Below the pieces are notes generated by a model. That model was given only the letters and a program-made list of their open reading frames with translations. It made no database searches and had not been told where the DNA came from. A DNA stretch of 64,000 nt from Enoplosus armatus (Eukaryota > Chordata > Actinopteri > Centrarchiformes > Enoplosidae), in contig NC_092190.1 of assembly GCF_043641665.1 (NCBI RefSeq), positions 8,570,548 to 8,634,547 on the forward strand, in the 5' to 3' direction. Each line of letters starts with the position of its first letter. Position 1 is the stretch's first letter. Both the position numbers and the translations under genes were made by a program. Below are positions 13,260 through 60,464 of this stretch, in pieces.

Positions 13260-14859
13260 GGAAGTGAAGATGAACTGAAAGCAGAACATTGTGACTACTG
13301 AAAGAAACAATAGTGGGTCATTAATGTGGTTGTCTCTATCTGTTTCCCTTAATCCCAGTGACTTCATAGACAAACAAATGTCATTATCAAAGCAGGTTAG
13401 GTCAAACTGGTTCCACCCCAAACTTTTTTTATCATTCTCACAGAGCGCAGTCTATGATTCATCTGTGTTTAATGGGTTCTGGCGTGATGAAGGCCGGGGT
13501 TCCACTGCAACAATCTGTTCAGGGACTTCCTCGAGAGACACACCTCCTCTGGCGGGCGACATCATTTCCTGTCTCGTGTGATGACATGTGGGATATAATC
13601 AACTGCATTGGAGGGTGGAGATGTTGGAGTACGCACACGCACGTGCAAGCACACGTGTGCGCCTTGCAGAAAAACGCACACACTCCTTGTCCTTGAGGCC
13701 CAGTTCTGGCTGAGAGTTTTGGCTGACCGGGACTAAAACTAGCTGTAGGAAACACACACACACATTTGCACACAAACGGATGCAAAACTGAACTCACTGG
13801 CTGTAAACAATAACATACAATGAGTCCGACTTCAAAGAAAGCCCACGATGCAACGCTGTCACCATGTGTTTGTGATGCACCACAAAGGCGTGTCTGAATG
13901 TGCGACACATGGCTGCAAATGGCATGTTTTTGACAGCTGGTCTGTGGTGCATGTGATGTTAAATGTGTTTTTTGTCATTGGCAGAGAATATATTTATAGA
14001 TGGGATGATGAGAGACATTGTTCCATGGATTATAATGGCAGCCATACTCCGTACACGCACAACTTTTTAGATACACACAGCTTATATGACTGTTCCAATT
14101 ACCCTTCAAATTGTCTTGACTGAAATGTGTGTTCGTGTTTATATGGCATCGAGGGGACCCAAATCTGGTAGACCACTCATGCTACAGGGACTTGCCTCTG
14201 TTCTGCGGATCAAAAAGTTGGTATGCCCAAGTTTAACAGCTTATTTTAGGGTCATGTTCAGATTTAAATCCAGAATCAGGCTTAAATTGAGGTTAGGAAA
14301 GGGGGCTAGGAAATTAAAGATATGCAAGACATGGCTATGTATGTGCATATGTTTGTGTTTAAAAACAGGGAAAGCAGTGAAAGAAAAAAGTAAGCAATTA
14401 TAAAGATATAGAGTAGTGTAGTACTATCTCAGGTTTCATTTGTTTTTTTGGAGGATCCCAGGATTTGTGTTTGTGAACATTGAATCATGATTATCATCAT
14501 GTTTCATAAACTTGGATCAGACTTCATTACATCACTTTACATCACATCCATAGCACATATCACATCACGTGTTGTCTGCAATAAATCCTCTCTTGGCATT
14601 GTTTCCCCTGTGTTTGAATGGTATCCTTCAGTCTTGCCTCTTGTGTGTGTGCGAGTGTGCTGTTGTCTTTTCAGGTCTTTATGGCATGAAACATGTATAT
14701 ACTAGCAGCAGTACTCTGTGTAATGTGTATGTAAACACCTTATTCAGGTTTCTGATCTCTGTATGAACTCTGTGTGCCATGTGCGCAGGTAGGTAGATAT
14801 TCAGCAAAACAAAAAAAAAGATGATAAACAATGCGATGATCTACACTGAAATGAAAGTA

Positions 14860-14900
14860 AATGTCTGTCATGCCAATAAAGCAAATGAAAGTGAAAGTCT
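14860..14900 (+). repeat. LINE-like 3' tail (gccaataaagcaaat)
   Basis: The string catgccaataaagcaaatga followed by imperfect short repeats resembles the 3' end of L2/CR1-type fish LINEs. No LINE coding part is present. Confidence 0.4.
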
Positions 14901-15559
14901 AACACCAATAACATGGAGGATAAACTATATTGGCGCTCTTGTTTTTCATTTCTGTTGATCAGATGGAGAAGCCAAATCCAGCAGATTGGTAGCTACAGGA
15001 GAGTCCAGGCAGCCAGAAATCAAAGTGGATTCATCCTCAACTGTTGAGGTCAGTCAGTTCAGAAAAGACAAGAGTTTCAGGTTGAGATGTCAAGGAGTCA
15101 AAGACACACCGGCACACGGCAGCCCAGGATCCTAGCAATTACACTCATGTTGAACAATTCTGCACTTTGTGATGCACGTCCAATGTCAACATTCAGTGTG
15201 AGTACAGAAAGTATTGTGCCTGTCATGTAGCGAGGGTGGAGGTCGGGGTTGTGGATGGGTGTGTAGCACATCTGAGTTTCATGCAGAAGACCAGAGTTTA
15301 CTTTATTAATGCTCAGTTTTGCTCAGTCTGTAACCATGGTCTTACCCAAACCTTAACCAAATGTTTTAGTAGCCTAACCCTAACCGTACTCTAGGGTTTG
15401 TCTGGTGAGAGGGTTGATGCACAGACGACTAGAAAACTGGATACTATTAGAATCATGTATGCATGGATATGATTAACCAGATTTCTCAATTTCCATGTAA
15501 ATGTCACATCCAGAATATCAAAGTCTTAGAGTGCATGTAAACATACTCAGTGTGAGACG

Positions 15560-15785
15560 AGCTAAGAAAAGGAGCGACACAAAGAGAAAGACGGACAGAG
15601 AGAGAATAAGAACAATGAAAAGTGTCAAAAGGCCTCTGCAAATGGAAAGTAGGATTGCTGGGGACACACCAGACCAAGCAGAGAAAAAAAGAGAACAGAA
15701 AAAAAAGGGACTGTGGAGGGCGGGAAAAGGAGTGTGAGATGGAGAGAGAGAGAGTGAAAGAAGAGGAGAGATGGGGGAGGGTAGT
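15560..15785 (+). repeat. Purine-rich (GA-rich) tract upstream of abi3bp
   Basis: Strongly strand-asymmetric: mostly A and G on the plus strand (gagagagagagagtgaaagaag and similar), so the minus strand is polypyrimidine. About 50-250 bases before the presumed promoter. Confidence 0.7.
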
Positions 15786-15824
15786 GGGAGTGGGTGTGTC
15801 TGGCTCTGTCTTTCCCCTCCCTCC

Positions 15825-16005
15825 ATTATAGAGGTATAGATGGTGCGGGAACAGCCTGCTGCATCCACAAGTCCAGTCCAGTCCAGTGAGCTGCACTAGT
15901 CCTGAGAGCCACCAGCTCAGAGAAGTAGTCCAGCCACTCCAGAAACATCCAGCCTGACTCCTGTGAGATCTCTGAGCAGCTTGATACACCTGAGACTCAG
16001 AGACG
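15825..16005 (+). promoter_or_regulatory. abi3bp: abi3bp 5' UTR and probable core promoter
   Basis: The stretch just upstream of the abi3bp start codon has a TATA-like tract (tatagaggtataga, about 15828-15840) followed by a GC-richer leader with three tandem GTCCA units near 15877. The ATG at 16006 is chosen because it directly opens a signal peptide and ends at a good donor. The transcription start is inferred to lie near 15855-15870; no 5' UTR intron is obvious. Confidence 0.4.
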
Positions 16006-42217
<26,212 letters not shown>

Positions 42218-43009
42218 GACCCCGCAGGGCTGTCTAGGAAGGATGACTTCCTTAATGGTGAGGAAGAAGAAGATGCCTGACTAGGCCTGAAGGGAGGTGG
42301 GCCTTTCTTTCATGTTACCATGGACACTGTAGATGGGTCTGTCTGTTTCAACTCAGCCTAATCTTCCAGGTATGAACCTGTACAGGACTATTAGGTGTCA
42401 CAAAAACTCTATTGAGTGCATTCGTTAAGTTGGTCTTAATTTCTGTATTTATCGAAAATGTCACGACAGACGGAAGAATGCGGGAGTTTGAGTGAACCAA
42501 AATGTTGAATATACAGTAATCACAGAGAAAATGTTGGGAAGCTGGCTCCCAAAGTGTAATAACTTGTATGATATTATTTATCAAGGGGATCGTTATTGTG
42601 CTCTGGCTTTTGAGAAAGTAAAAATTGTTCCCAATACTTGCATGTCAGTGAGCACACACGTTTGTCATTTGTGTACAGAAAGGCACCAATCATACTTTCA
42701 TTGTACATTTGGACTATGTAAAATACAAGTACACACAGACATGCAGAATCGACCTTCTGCTGGGCCTAAGGGATTATTAGCAGTTGCAGTTTGCACAGTA
42801 TTAAACGTTTGTTCATATATGTATATGGTGTGAAATACAATTTGTATACCAGGGATCAAATAGTTTGATACATTTCAGGTAAAAGATAAAACAGCCAAAT
42901 TGTTGATCTGTTGCCCAAAGTTTCTATGAGGTCACTTGGAAACAAAAGATTTATGTATTTTTAATGCTTGTGCAGTTTTGTTCTTTATTTTATAAAAGAA
43001 TAAAAAAAA

Positions 43010-43026
43010 TATATATATATATATAA
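43010..43026. repeat. (AT)n in abi3bp 3' UTR
   Basis: Short alternating A/T run between two A-rich runs. Confidence 0.85.
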
Positions 43027-43209
43027 AAAAAACTATAAATATACTGAGCTTCAATGTGGACATAAACAAATGACATAATTTATGTTTGTGTTCAAACTTA
43101 CTACAAAGTGTACATAAAGCTATAAATCATTGGAGAGAAATTGCCAGTTTTTTTAAATCTATTTTATCATAACTGCAGTTGTTTCTGATGCACCATGTAT
43201 GTTTTCAAC

Positions 43210-43215
43210 AATAAA
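43210..43215 (+). terminator. Probable abi3bp polyadenylation signal
   Basis: AATAAA followed by a T-rich stretch (tcttgtttttat). An alternative AATAAA is at 42999-43004, which would give a shorter 3' UTR. Confidence 0.55.
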
Positions 43216-43235
43216 TCTTGTTTTTATATTTACTG

Positions 43236-43970
43236 ATATTCATTTCCATTTGACTTCAATGCCTTTTATGTTTGAGATTTTAGGGAGTCTCTCGTGCTTA
43301 TTTGCTTTCTTGCCAAGAGTTAGCCAGATGAGATGACTGATGTGCACTCTCATGCCTGTGTAGAAAATATGAAGCTACCATCAGCAGCCGGCTAACTTAG
43401 CTTAGCACAAAGACTAGGAACGGGGGAAACTGCTTGCCCAGCTCTGACAACAAAATCTCTCTACCCGCATCAAACCTTGATACACTCACTGCTTTAATTC
43501 CTAATTCTAACATTAACCAGTTTTAATAAACATTATGCTAAATGTATGAATATTCCAGACCATTCACAGTGGACAAACACATCTAAAAAGAGGGATTTCA
43601 GTTTGGCACAGACCAGATAAAGAGCAAGGCTTAACACACTTCTCAAATTATCTTTAATAAACCCTGTGCGCTCAATTCCTCTCACTCAGTTGGACAGTTT
43701 GACATTATGAGATCAACCACATATTCCCATGCCACATGTCCCAGCCAACCACAACCCTCAGGCAGGAAAACAAAATAGGAATACCAGCATTACTAGAGTT
43801 TTCCAAAATCTGGGTGTGGGAGAAGAGGAAGAGAGAAGCCAAACTTAACAGAGACATGAAGTCAGAAACCACAGAGAGAGAGAGAGTGTTAAGAGAAAGA
43901 CCGCGAGGTAACGTGAGGCCAAGAGCAACACAATATCAAAACAAAAGGGACTCCAACTGGGTCTCAATCA
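43236..43970. other. Gap between abi3bp and tfg 3' ends
   Basis: About 0.7 kb between the probable poly(A) sites of the two convergent genes. It holds a repeat A copy and otherwise nothing recognised. Confidence 0.55.
43275..43450 (+). repeat. Percomorph dispersed repeat A, plus orientation
   Basis: It contains ttgctttcttgccaagagtt, ctctcatgcctgtgtagaaa, and gcagccggctaacttagctt with agcacaaagactaggaac. These follow the family order from head to middle. Confidence 0.75.
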
Positions 43971-44812
43971 TTTATTAGGTTTGAGAAAAAAAATGTTACA
44001 GTTTATACATAAACAACTAATCTCACTTGAAGGTGGAATTTCATTTATTAGTAAAAACCAGTGATAAGATAAAGAGAAAGAGAGAGGAATAGCAAGCTTT
44101 ACTGGAGGTGATATAACAAGCTAAACAAAAGAAGCCTTCTTCATGACACTGGGATCTACACCTCCCATAAGCCATCACTCAGCTAGTGTTCCCAACATGG
44201 GGCAGTTTCATTGACACATCATTAATACCGACATGGTGGTGAAATTGATCAAATAAAGAAAAAAAAACCCAAACAGACAAAGGGGTAACTTTTCATTTAG
44301 ATAGTGTCTTGTAAATGCATCTATACACAGTAAACTCAACACAAACGGTCGAGACGTTTTGTCATTGACATATATGACAAAAGCAGAATGTGGATGCTGA
44401 TCTCACTCGCAAAATGAAGCGTTACCATGAAAAGAACAACAAACAGTTTATGCAACAGCCTGTTTTGGTCTCTCAGGTGTGTGCATACAGACTGGTTACA
44501 TTTTTACAATGACGGATACAAGAGGGCAGAGCCGACAGTGGTGGTGGTGACGGGACAAGAGGGGGAAAAATAACACAAGGAACGTACACCAGGGCCAGGA
44601 CAGAGTGGTGTGTTGGACTGACAACATACAAACACTAACCATCAGACTGGGGGAGTTGCTTGTTTCATATTTGGACTTGATATTTGTAAAGGGAGGGGGG
44701 GGGGCGCAGAGCAGTAAACCATATTTCCTGCACCCACTCCAAACAGTTGGAGCCACATATAGGGGAGGGGTTTTGGGGGTGTGTGAGGATCAGTAACATC
44801 CGCTATCCTCTT
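43971..44812 (-). other. tfg: tfg 3' UTR
   Basis: After the stop, minus-strand poly(A) signals AATAAA (seen as tttatt on the plus strand) are at 44044-44049 and 43971-43976, giving a 3' UTR of about 0.75-0.85 kb. A short G-run lies at 44692-44704. Confidence 0.5.
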
Positions 44813-55364
<10,552 letters not shown>

Positions 55365-56930
55365 CTACTCCCACCACTAAACAGGATCAGAGGAGAGGTT
55401 GTTTTTAAAACACTGCCTCAAGACAACTGACTATACTGTCTAAATGGTCTAAATTATTGACAATCATATGTACATTAATCTTAGGGAATACAATATAATG
55501 TTTTTAGACATTAAACAAAAATGATAACATCCAAATGTATTTATCGTTATAGTCGAATTGAGGCCTCAGGTAAGACTGGGTCTGTGTAAGTAGGTTAACA
55601 GGTCAGGGGAAGTGCTTCCTGTGAGCGAGTCATTATTTATGATTAAGATGACAATGGGATTACATTCAAATTGGCAGTTTTATTGTCTTCCTTAAAGGCT
55701 CCGTGATAATTACAAAGAGCTACTCTTAACTAAGGATTTGATTTAACAGTCTCCCTCAATCTTTAACAATGAGATTATCTGCCGGGAGGGTACTGAAATG
55801 TTTTCTCAAGTCAGATGGTACTGACTACAATCTAAAATCACATTAAGACTCCAATCAAGACTATGCCTATGCAGTGACAATCTCAGAGTTTCATTTGAAC
55901 TGCAGAGTCTAAGGGTCAAACATCACCCAGTGAGTTGGCAAGGCCTATGCTATCACAGGACTTTGACTCAAAATATCAACCAGTTTGATAAGATAATCAA
56001 AGCTTTCGACTATGTTTAGTGGATCTTTTAGAAAAATATAATGTAATTAATTGTAAGCTAGACAGATGAAACTCTCTGATTTTGTTTGGCATGCAATCCT
56101 AGATTTGCTGTGTAACTGTAATTTACATATTAAATACATTTAGATGAGTTTAGATGAGTCATAAATTAACGTCTCTCGCTGATGGTGTGTAGTCACCATC
56201 TGTTGATGTTCTAGGCTGAACAATAACACAACAGTGAATTTAATTCCAGAAATGCTACGACTTTAATGCTACGAATTGCTAGCCAGATGAATAATTGGCT
56301 GGATGCTAGGGATTGTGTGGTAGCTAACGTTTAGCATACAGTTATGTTGAATGGGGACAACAACAAACAGATTTCTATCGAGCTTGGCTTTACCAAATAA
56401 ACGTTTGGTGCATCGGCATTAAAAGTTTAAAGTGGCATTGTCAAATGGCAAATCTAGCTAACGCTGATTGTAAAAGACGCTCAATCGCAGAGTCATCTGT
56501 CAGTGGCCCATTAACAGCAATCTAGTGACTGCTAACGTTTGCTAGGCCGTTTCATCGCTGCCGTACCAATGGCGACAATATATACTATTGATGCGGAGTA
56601 AAAAGCAATAATATAAGTAATATCCCATTGTATAGTTCCATGAGTTGCAGTAAAATAGGCTGCCTTAATTTCACTTTATAGCAATCGGTCAGCAAAAAGC
56701 GTTGTTCTGTGAAACTTGTAACGTTAAGAGCTAACGTTACCTTAAACAGGCATTCAGAGCTAGGGAAACCAGCATATTATTAACTTAGTATCACATCAAG
56801 TTTGCCTTTCTTAAAATCAGAATAGATAAGCAGCGGATCACTTTGTAAGTAACTTCTTACAAATCAGTCTCGACACCTGTTTGGGAGAGCTAGCGTAGCG
56901 TTAGCCTCCTGCGTAGCGAACGTAACATTA

Positions 56931-56974
56931 GTTGCTAGCTAGCAAGCGAACCACTTAGCTTGCTAGCTAGCAAC
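56931..56974. repeat. GCTAGC-rich perfect inverted repeat in tfg 5' UTR intron
   Basis: Arms gttgctagctagcaagc (56931-56947) and gcttgctagctagcaac (56958-56974) are exact reverse complements with a 10-base spacer. Each arm contains the self-palindrome ttgctagctagcaa. Confidence 0.95.
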
Positions 56975-57078
56975 ATACCACTCATACAGAGAGAGCACAG
57001 CAACTGCTGTGTGGTTTAAACGTAATCATATTATATGAGTATGTATATGGACGCCAAACAAAACAAAAAGTATTTCAC

Positions 57079-57240
57079 CTGAATCAGACGACTTGACCAC
57101 GCTGTATTTCACAGGTTTCCCCAAACCGTGAAAATCAAATCTATTAGCTAGCCTAGCTAGTCCCGGGTGCCAGCATCAGGAAGTGTTCTCCAAACTGTCA
57201 ACGTCAACCAGTACGTGGCATTCATTGCGCGCAGCCGCAG
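57079..57240 (-). other. tfg: tfg non-coding first exon (5' UTR)
   Basis: A good donor (GATTCAG|gtgaaa) at 57077-57078 on the minus strand pairs with the acceptor at 55377 just upstream of the coding start. The upstream side is GC-richer (gcgcgcagccgc near 57227-57238), fitting a CpG-type promoter. The 5' limit is approximate. Confidence 0.55.
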
Positions 57241-57299
57241 ACCATCTGGAACGAAGTGCGTTGTGATTGACCAAATGGTAAAGATGATCAAACATCAAT

Positions 57300-58046
57300 T
57301 GTAACAAGTCGAAGAGCATTGATTTTATTTTTATTTGGTTTACAATGCATATTTTATTCACGTACACAGGCTCAATAAACTGGCTTTTGGGTGCTGAATG
57401 AGAATATCTTAAAACATAACTACAGGCAGCTATTGAGATTACCGCCTCTTTTTTAATGGTTCAGATGCATTCTGAAAAACGTTGTGAGAGGTAGACTTAA
57501 TGAAAGAAACAACATTAGCGCATCTGCAGCAAAGGCAAACCTGCTCCACTTAACGCATACAGTAGCAATTTCTAAGTAAAATGTTGGAACATTCATGCCT
57601 TCACTGATGTCCTTGTATGAACAAGCATGAACATCTCTACGTCTGTTCTCTTCAAATCACTGCAACATTTTTAGAGAGATGACAATGATGTCCTGGTCCC
57701 AAATTACATATTTCTCTGTAGGTCTATACTCTGATGTGATGAAGAGGGTGCAAAGTGATTGAATGCCATGTTTATAGATGTTTGCTTTGATACCACTCCT
57801 GATTGTGTGTGCTAGTCACTTATCATCCCCTTTAAATAAATAATGGGGACAAAAAATACAGGTTACTGCATAAATTGTACATCTTACTTTTTTTTTTTTA
57901 CACCTATGTGTCAGGGAACACTGGTGTCAAAGGTATGATGTTACATGATAATAATGACTGAATAAGTAAACATGAATTAAACTCAAATGTATGTATACAA
58001 TAAGATAAAAACACAGTTTTGCCCAGTCACAGCTTTCTTCACTCCA
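57300..58046 (-). other. jagn1: jagn1 3' UTR
   Basis: No minus-strand AATAAA is seen from the stop codon until 57353-57358, 57330-57335 and 57324-57329. If used, these give a 3' UTR of about 0.7 kb that ends close to the tfg first exon. Confidence 0.45.
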
Positions 58047-58509
58047 TTATTTCTTCTTCTTCTCCTGAGTGGCGTTGAACCATGAGTCTAACAGCTTTTT
58101 CATGTAATATAACTGCCAGGCGTGCACTTGAACAGCAACCACCATGATGAGGTACATAACAGTCACTGCAGATATGCCAAAAATGAAGCGGTAGGCTTTT
58201 CCATGGCGGTAGAGCTGTTGAGCTACAGGAAACATTTCCATTCCACCATACATGAGAGGAGCCACAGAGAACAGCCCTGCGCTGATCATGGATATGACCA
58301 GGTAACTGATATTGTTCTTTGGAAGTGACAGGCTGCTGCAGAGCAGAGGGAGCAGGCTGAGCAGGTAGGGGTACTCCCACTGGTACGGCATGGACACCAT
58401 GTCATGTGACACCAGGTTCAAGTGGCTGACAGTCACCTGTGCCGCCACCAGCAGCCAGATGAGAAGGTGGACCAGGTTTAACTTTCGCACCTCTGATTTC
58501 AGGGATGCA
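58047..58509 (-). CDS. jagn1: jagn1 coding exon 2
   Basis: 463 bases with the stop codon at its 3' end. It codes [20 protein letters not shown] through all four membrane segments to TQEKKKK. Acceptor ctgttttacag. Confidence 0.97.
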
Positions 58510-58696
58510 CTGTAAAACAGATAAGCAAGGTGTGTTAGCAATCTTTGTTTATATTGTTGCTATTCATATATAATGACCAAAATCAGAAATAGATAAAAGT
58601 TACTTGCCTCATTTGGTATTGTGGGGCCACCCTCTCTCTGGGTTTAAAGTCATTTCCATTAGTACCAGCAGCTCTGGGGCCAACACGTGATGTCAT
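58047..58696 (-). CDS. jagn1: JAGN1 (Jagunal homolog 1), complete, 2 coding exons
   Basis: Jagunal is a multi-pass ER membrane protein needed for ER organisation and secretory trafficking, and in mammals for neutrophil function. The two exons join to 552 bases and 183 residues, the length I recall for human JAGN1. It starts [17 protein letters not shown] and keeps [22 protein letters not shown]-like [11 protein letters not shown], and YRHGKAYRF. Four hydrophobic segments are visible (about 41-58, 78-95, 100-122, 139-166). The C terminus EKKKK fits a dilysine (KKXX) ER-retrieval signal. The intron has a GC donor. Whether this is the a or b copy of a teleost duplicate cannot be told. Confidence 0.97.
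58606..58607 (-). other. Non-canonical GC splice donor of jagn1 coding intron
   Basis: The minus strand reads ATGAG|gcaagt. Joining at this GC gives ATG AGT GCA, i.e. QMSASLK, which aligns with the family. The only nearby GT (ATGAGGCAA|gtaact) puts the next exon out of frame. The flanks match the strong consensus AG|GCAAGT seen at GC-AG introns. Confidence 0.85.
58608..58696 (-). CDS. jagn1: jagn1 coding exon 1
   Basis: 89 bases, residues 1-29 plus two bases of Ser30: [20 protein letters not shown] then ERVAPQYQM. The start codon is preceded by a plausible 5' UTR acceptor (gtgtgtcag) at 58712. Confidence 0.95.
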
Positions 58697-59250
58697 GTTG
58701 AGGGAAACCTACTGACACACAAAACAAATCCTGATTCAGACTTGACAGAACTAGGGCTGCAACTAACTATTATGTTCATTATTCAATCGTTTGGTCTACA
58801 ATATGTCCAGAAATAGTAAAATAAACCTCCATCACAATTTCATAAACCCAAAGCTGATGCCTTCAAATTGCTTGTTTGGCAAAGTCCAAAGGCCCAATAT
58901 ATTCAATAATAATGTTTAATTTATAACCCCAAAAAATTGTTATCAGAGGGGAGAGAAAATCAGGTAAATAATGACATAAAATCAACCATAATAAGCCAGA
59001 CCGTTGTCTAATTCTAATACCAAGGTGCAACAACTATTTACACTGAAAATGACTCATTTCAGGCAGATTAGTTGGGCTGTTGAAGCATGCTAGCGCGTTA
59101 GCTGCTGTTGCTAGCAAACCCAATTCGGCAACACCTTTAAACAGATACAGATACGTACTGTACTGTATGTTGGGGCTAGCGTCGTTTTGTCATAAGCACT
59201 TACAATAGAGTGTGACACCATGTACGGTTTTGATTGCTAACGATGCTTAC

Positions 59251-59345
59251 CGCTGCGTGTTTCCTTAACGTCTGGCTGGGCTCCGTGTTTGAATTTATAT
59301 TAACAAAAGATGTGACAAACGGATGTTGTAAACAGCTCTACGCAT
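59251..59345 (-). promoter_or_regulatory. jagn1: jagn1 non-coding first exon and promoter with NRF1-like site
   Basis: A donor (GCAGCG|gtaagc) at 59249-59250 on the minus strand fits the 5' UTR acceptor at 58712. Just upstream, cgcatgcgca at 59341-59350 is an NRF1-type palindrome common in housekeeping promoters. The start site is not fixed by the sequence. Confidence 0.5.
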
Positions 59346-59446
59346 GCGCAAAATCTCGGCCGAAAGACCTCCCACCGCAGCATCAGTACATCTCCTCACA
59401 GCACACAGGCAGCTGAAACCATGACGCCCATTCACGATTTGACATC

Positions 59447-59990
59447 TTTATCATGATAATAATGATAATAACTTAATTTATAGAGCACCTTTCAAAACAA
59501 AGTGACAACGTGCTTTACAATAAAAACAAACGATGAAAGTAAATACAATCCATAACATTAGCATTTACATAATTACAACAAATAACCATCAGTTAAGAAA
59601 AAGACATGAGATAAAAGTGACTTTTAAGAAGAGATGTAAAAGAGGATATTAAGTTTGTCTACCTGAGATCCTCTGAGCTCATGGGCTCAGACAGCAAAGT
59701 CCTGGTCACCTTTAGTGACAAGTTGAGATTTTGGAACATTCATTAGGGTCCTGCTGGATGATCTCAAGCATCGATTGATCAGGTCAGGAGGCTCATAGGA
59801 AGTGTGCAAATCACATATAGGCAGGAGCCTGACCGTTCAAGACTTTAAAAATGAGCGGTAAAAAGAATTCTAAAACTAAATCATGTCTGTTGATATTGTG
59901 CTTCAGCGGTGCATTTTCCCAACACATGACAATAAGAGCTGGTAAAGGTAAAGCCTGGACATCTCTTATACTGCTTGTCTTAGTTCTGAA
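59447..59990 (+). repeat. Dispersed repeat C, long decayed copy
   Basis: It begins ataataacttaatttatagagc-like bases with cacctttcaaaacaaagtga and cgtgctttacaataaaa, then continues through gacttttaagaagagatgta, cctggtcacctttagtgaca, ggatgatctcaagcatcg and gttcaagactttaaaaatga. This order matches a widespread vertebrate/fish interspersed family that I cannot name exactly. It lies between jagn1 and col8a1. Confidence 0.6.
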
Positions 59991-60464
59991 GCTTGATTTG
60001 CAAAAACGATGGATTCCCAGGGTTAGGGTTTAAATAGTGTTATTATCCTACAAATAAAAACATGATTTGAACATGTTTTATGACATATTTTGTCCTTGAT
60101 TTGGCCTAACCGATTAATCTAGTCATCATGGAGCTAACGTTTCAAAGCTGGACCGCATAACTTGAACTACAGCAAAGATGACTGAGCATCTAGTGTCTTG
60201 CCTGTTGTAACATGTTGTTGCTGGTATCCAGCTCCCTTGCAGAGAGAAACTTTATCAATCAACCAGGTAACTTTAACATGAGGAAAACATCAGGACAGTG
60301 GTGACCTGACAATCCTGTCATTAGTTTTCTTACATTTTCTGATTTGTGAGGCCACACAGTAAATTTAACCAGGCAGTTTTCAGTTAATATACTAGCCTCA
60401 GTCAAATGGGTTTGATTTGCTTTCTGTGAGAGTAATAATTGATATGTCAACAGCTGTTCTTTCT
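59991..60464. other. Gap between jagn1 and col8a1
   Basis: No gene or nameable repeat beyond the end of repeat C. Confidence 0.5.

Larger units (their letters stand above)
13260..15824. other. Intergenic upstream of abi3bp
   Basis: No exon recognised. A LINE-like 3' tail lies near 14866, and a purine-rich (GA) tract at 15560-15785 lies upstream of the abi3bp promoter. Alternating CA/GT runs are near 13628-13690 and 13751-13770. Confidence 0.5.
42218..43235 (+). other. abi3bp: abi3bp 3' UTR
   Basis: About 1 kb of AT-rich sequence after the stop codon without splice signals, ending at a poly(A) signal. It includes an (AT)n stretch at about 43010-43026. The 3' end is inferred from the signal, not observed. 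Confidence 0.6.

Noticed and set aside
13848..14403. Overlapping short frames upstream of abi3bp
   Set aside because: No conserved residues, no matching splice sites, and codon use like random AT-rich DNA.
15340..15400. Telomere-like CCTAACCCTAACC string
   Set aside because: Only two units among ordinary sequence; a chance or repeat-derived match, not an interstitial telomere array.
58588..58608. A canonical GT donor for jagn1 (ATGAGGCAA|gtaact)
   Set aside because: Using it would shift exon 2 out of frame and lose the Jagunal sequence, so the GC donor was preferred.
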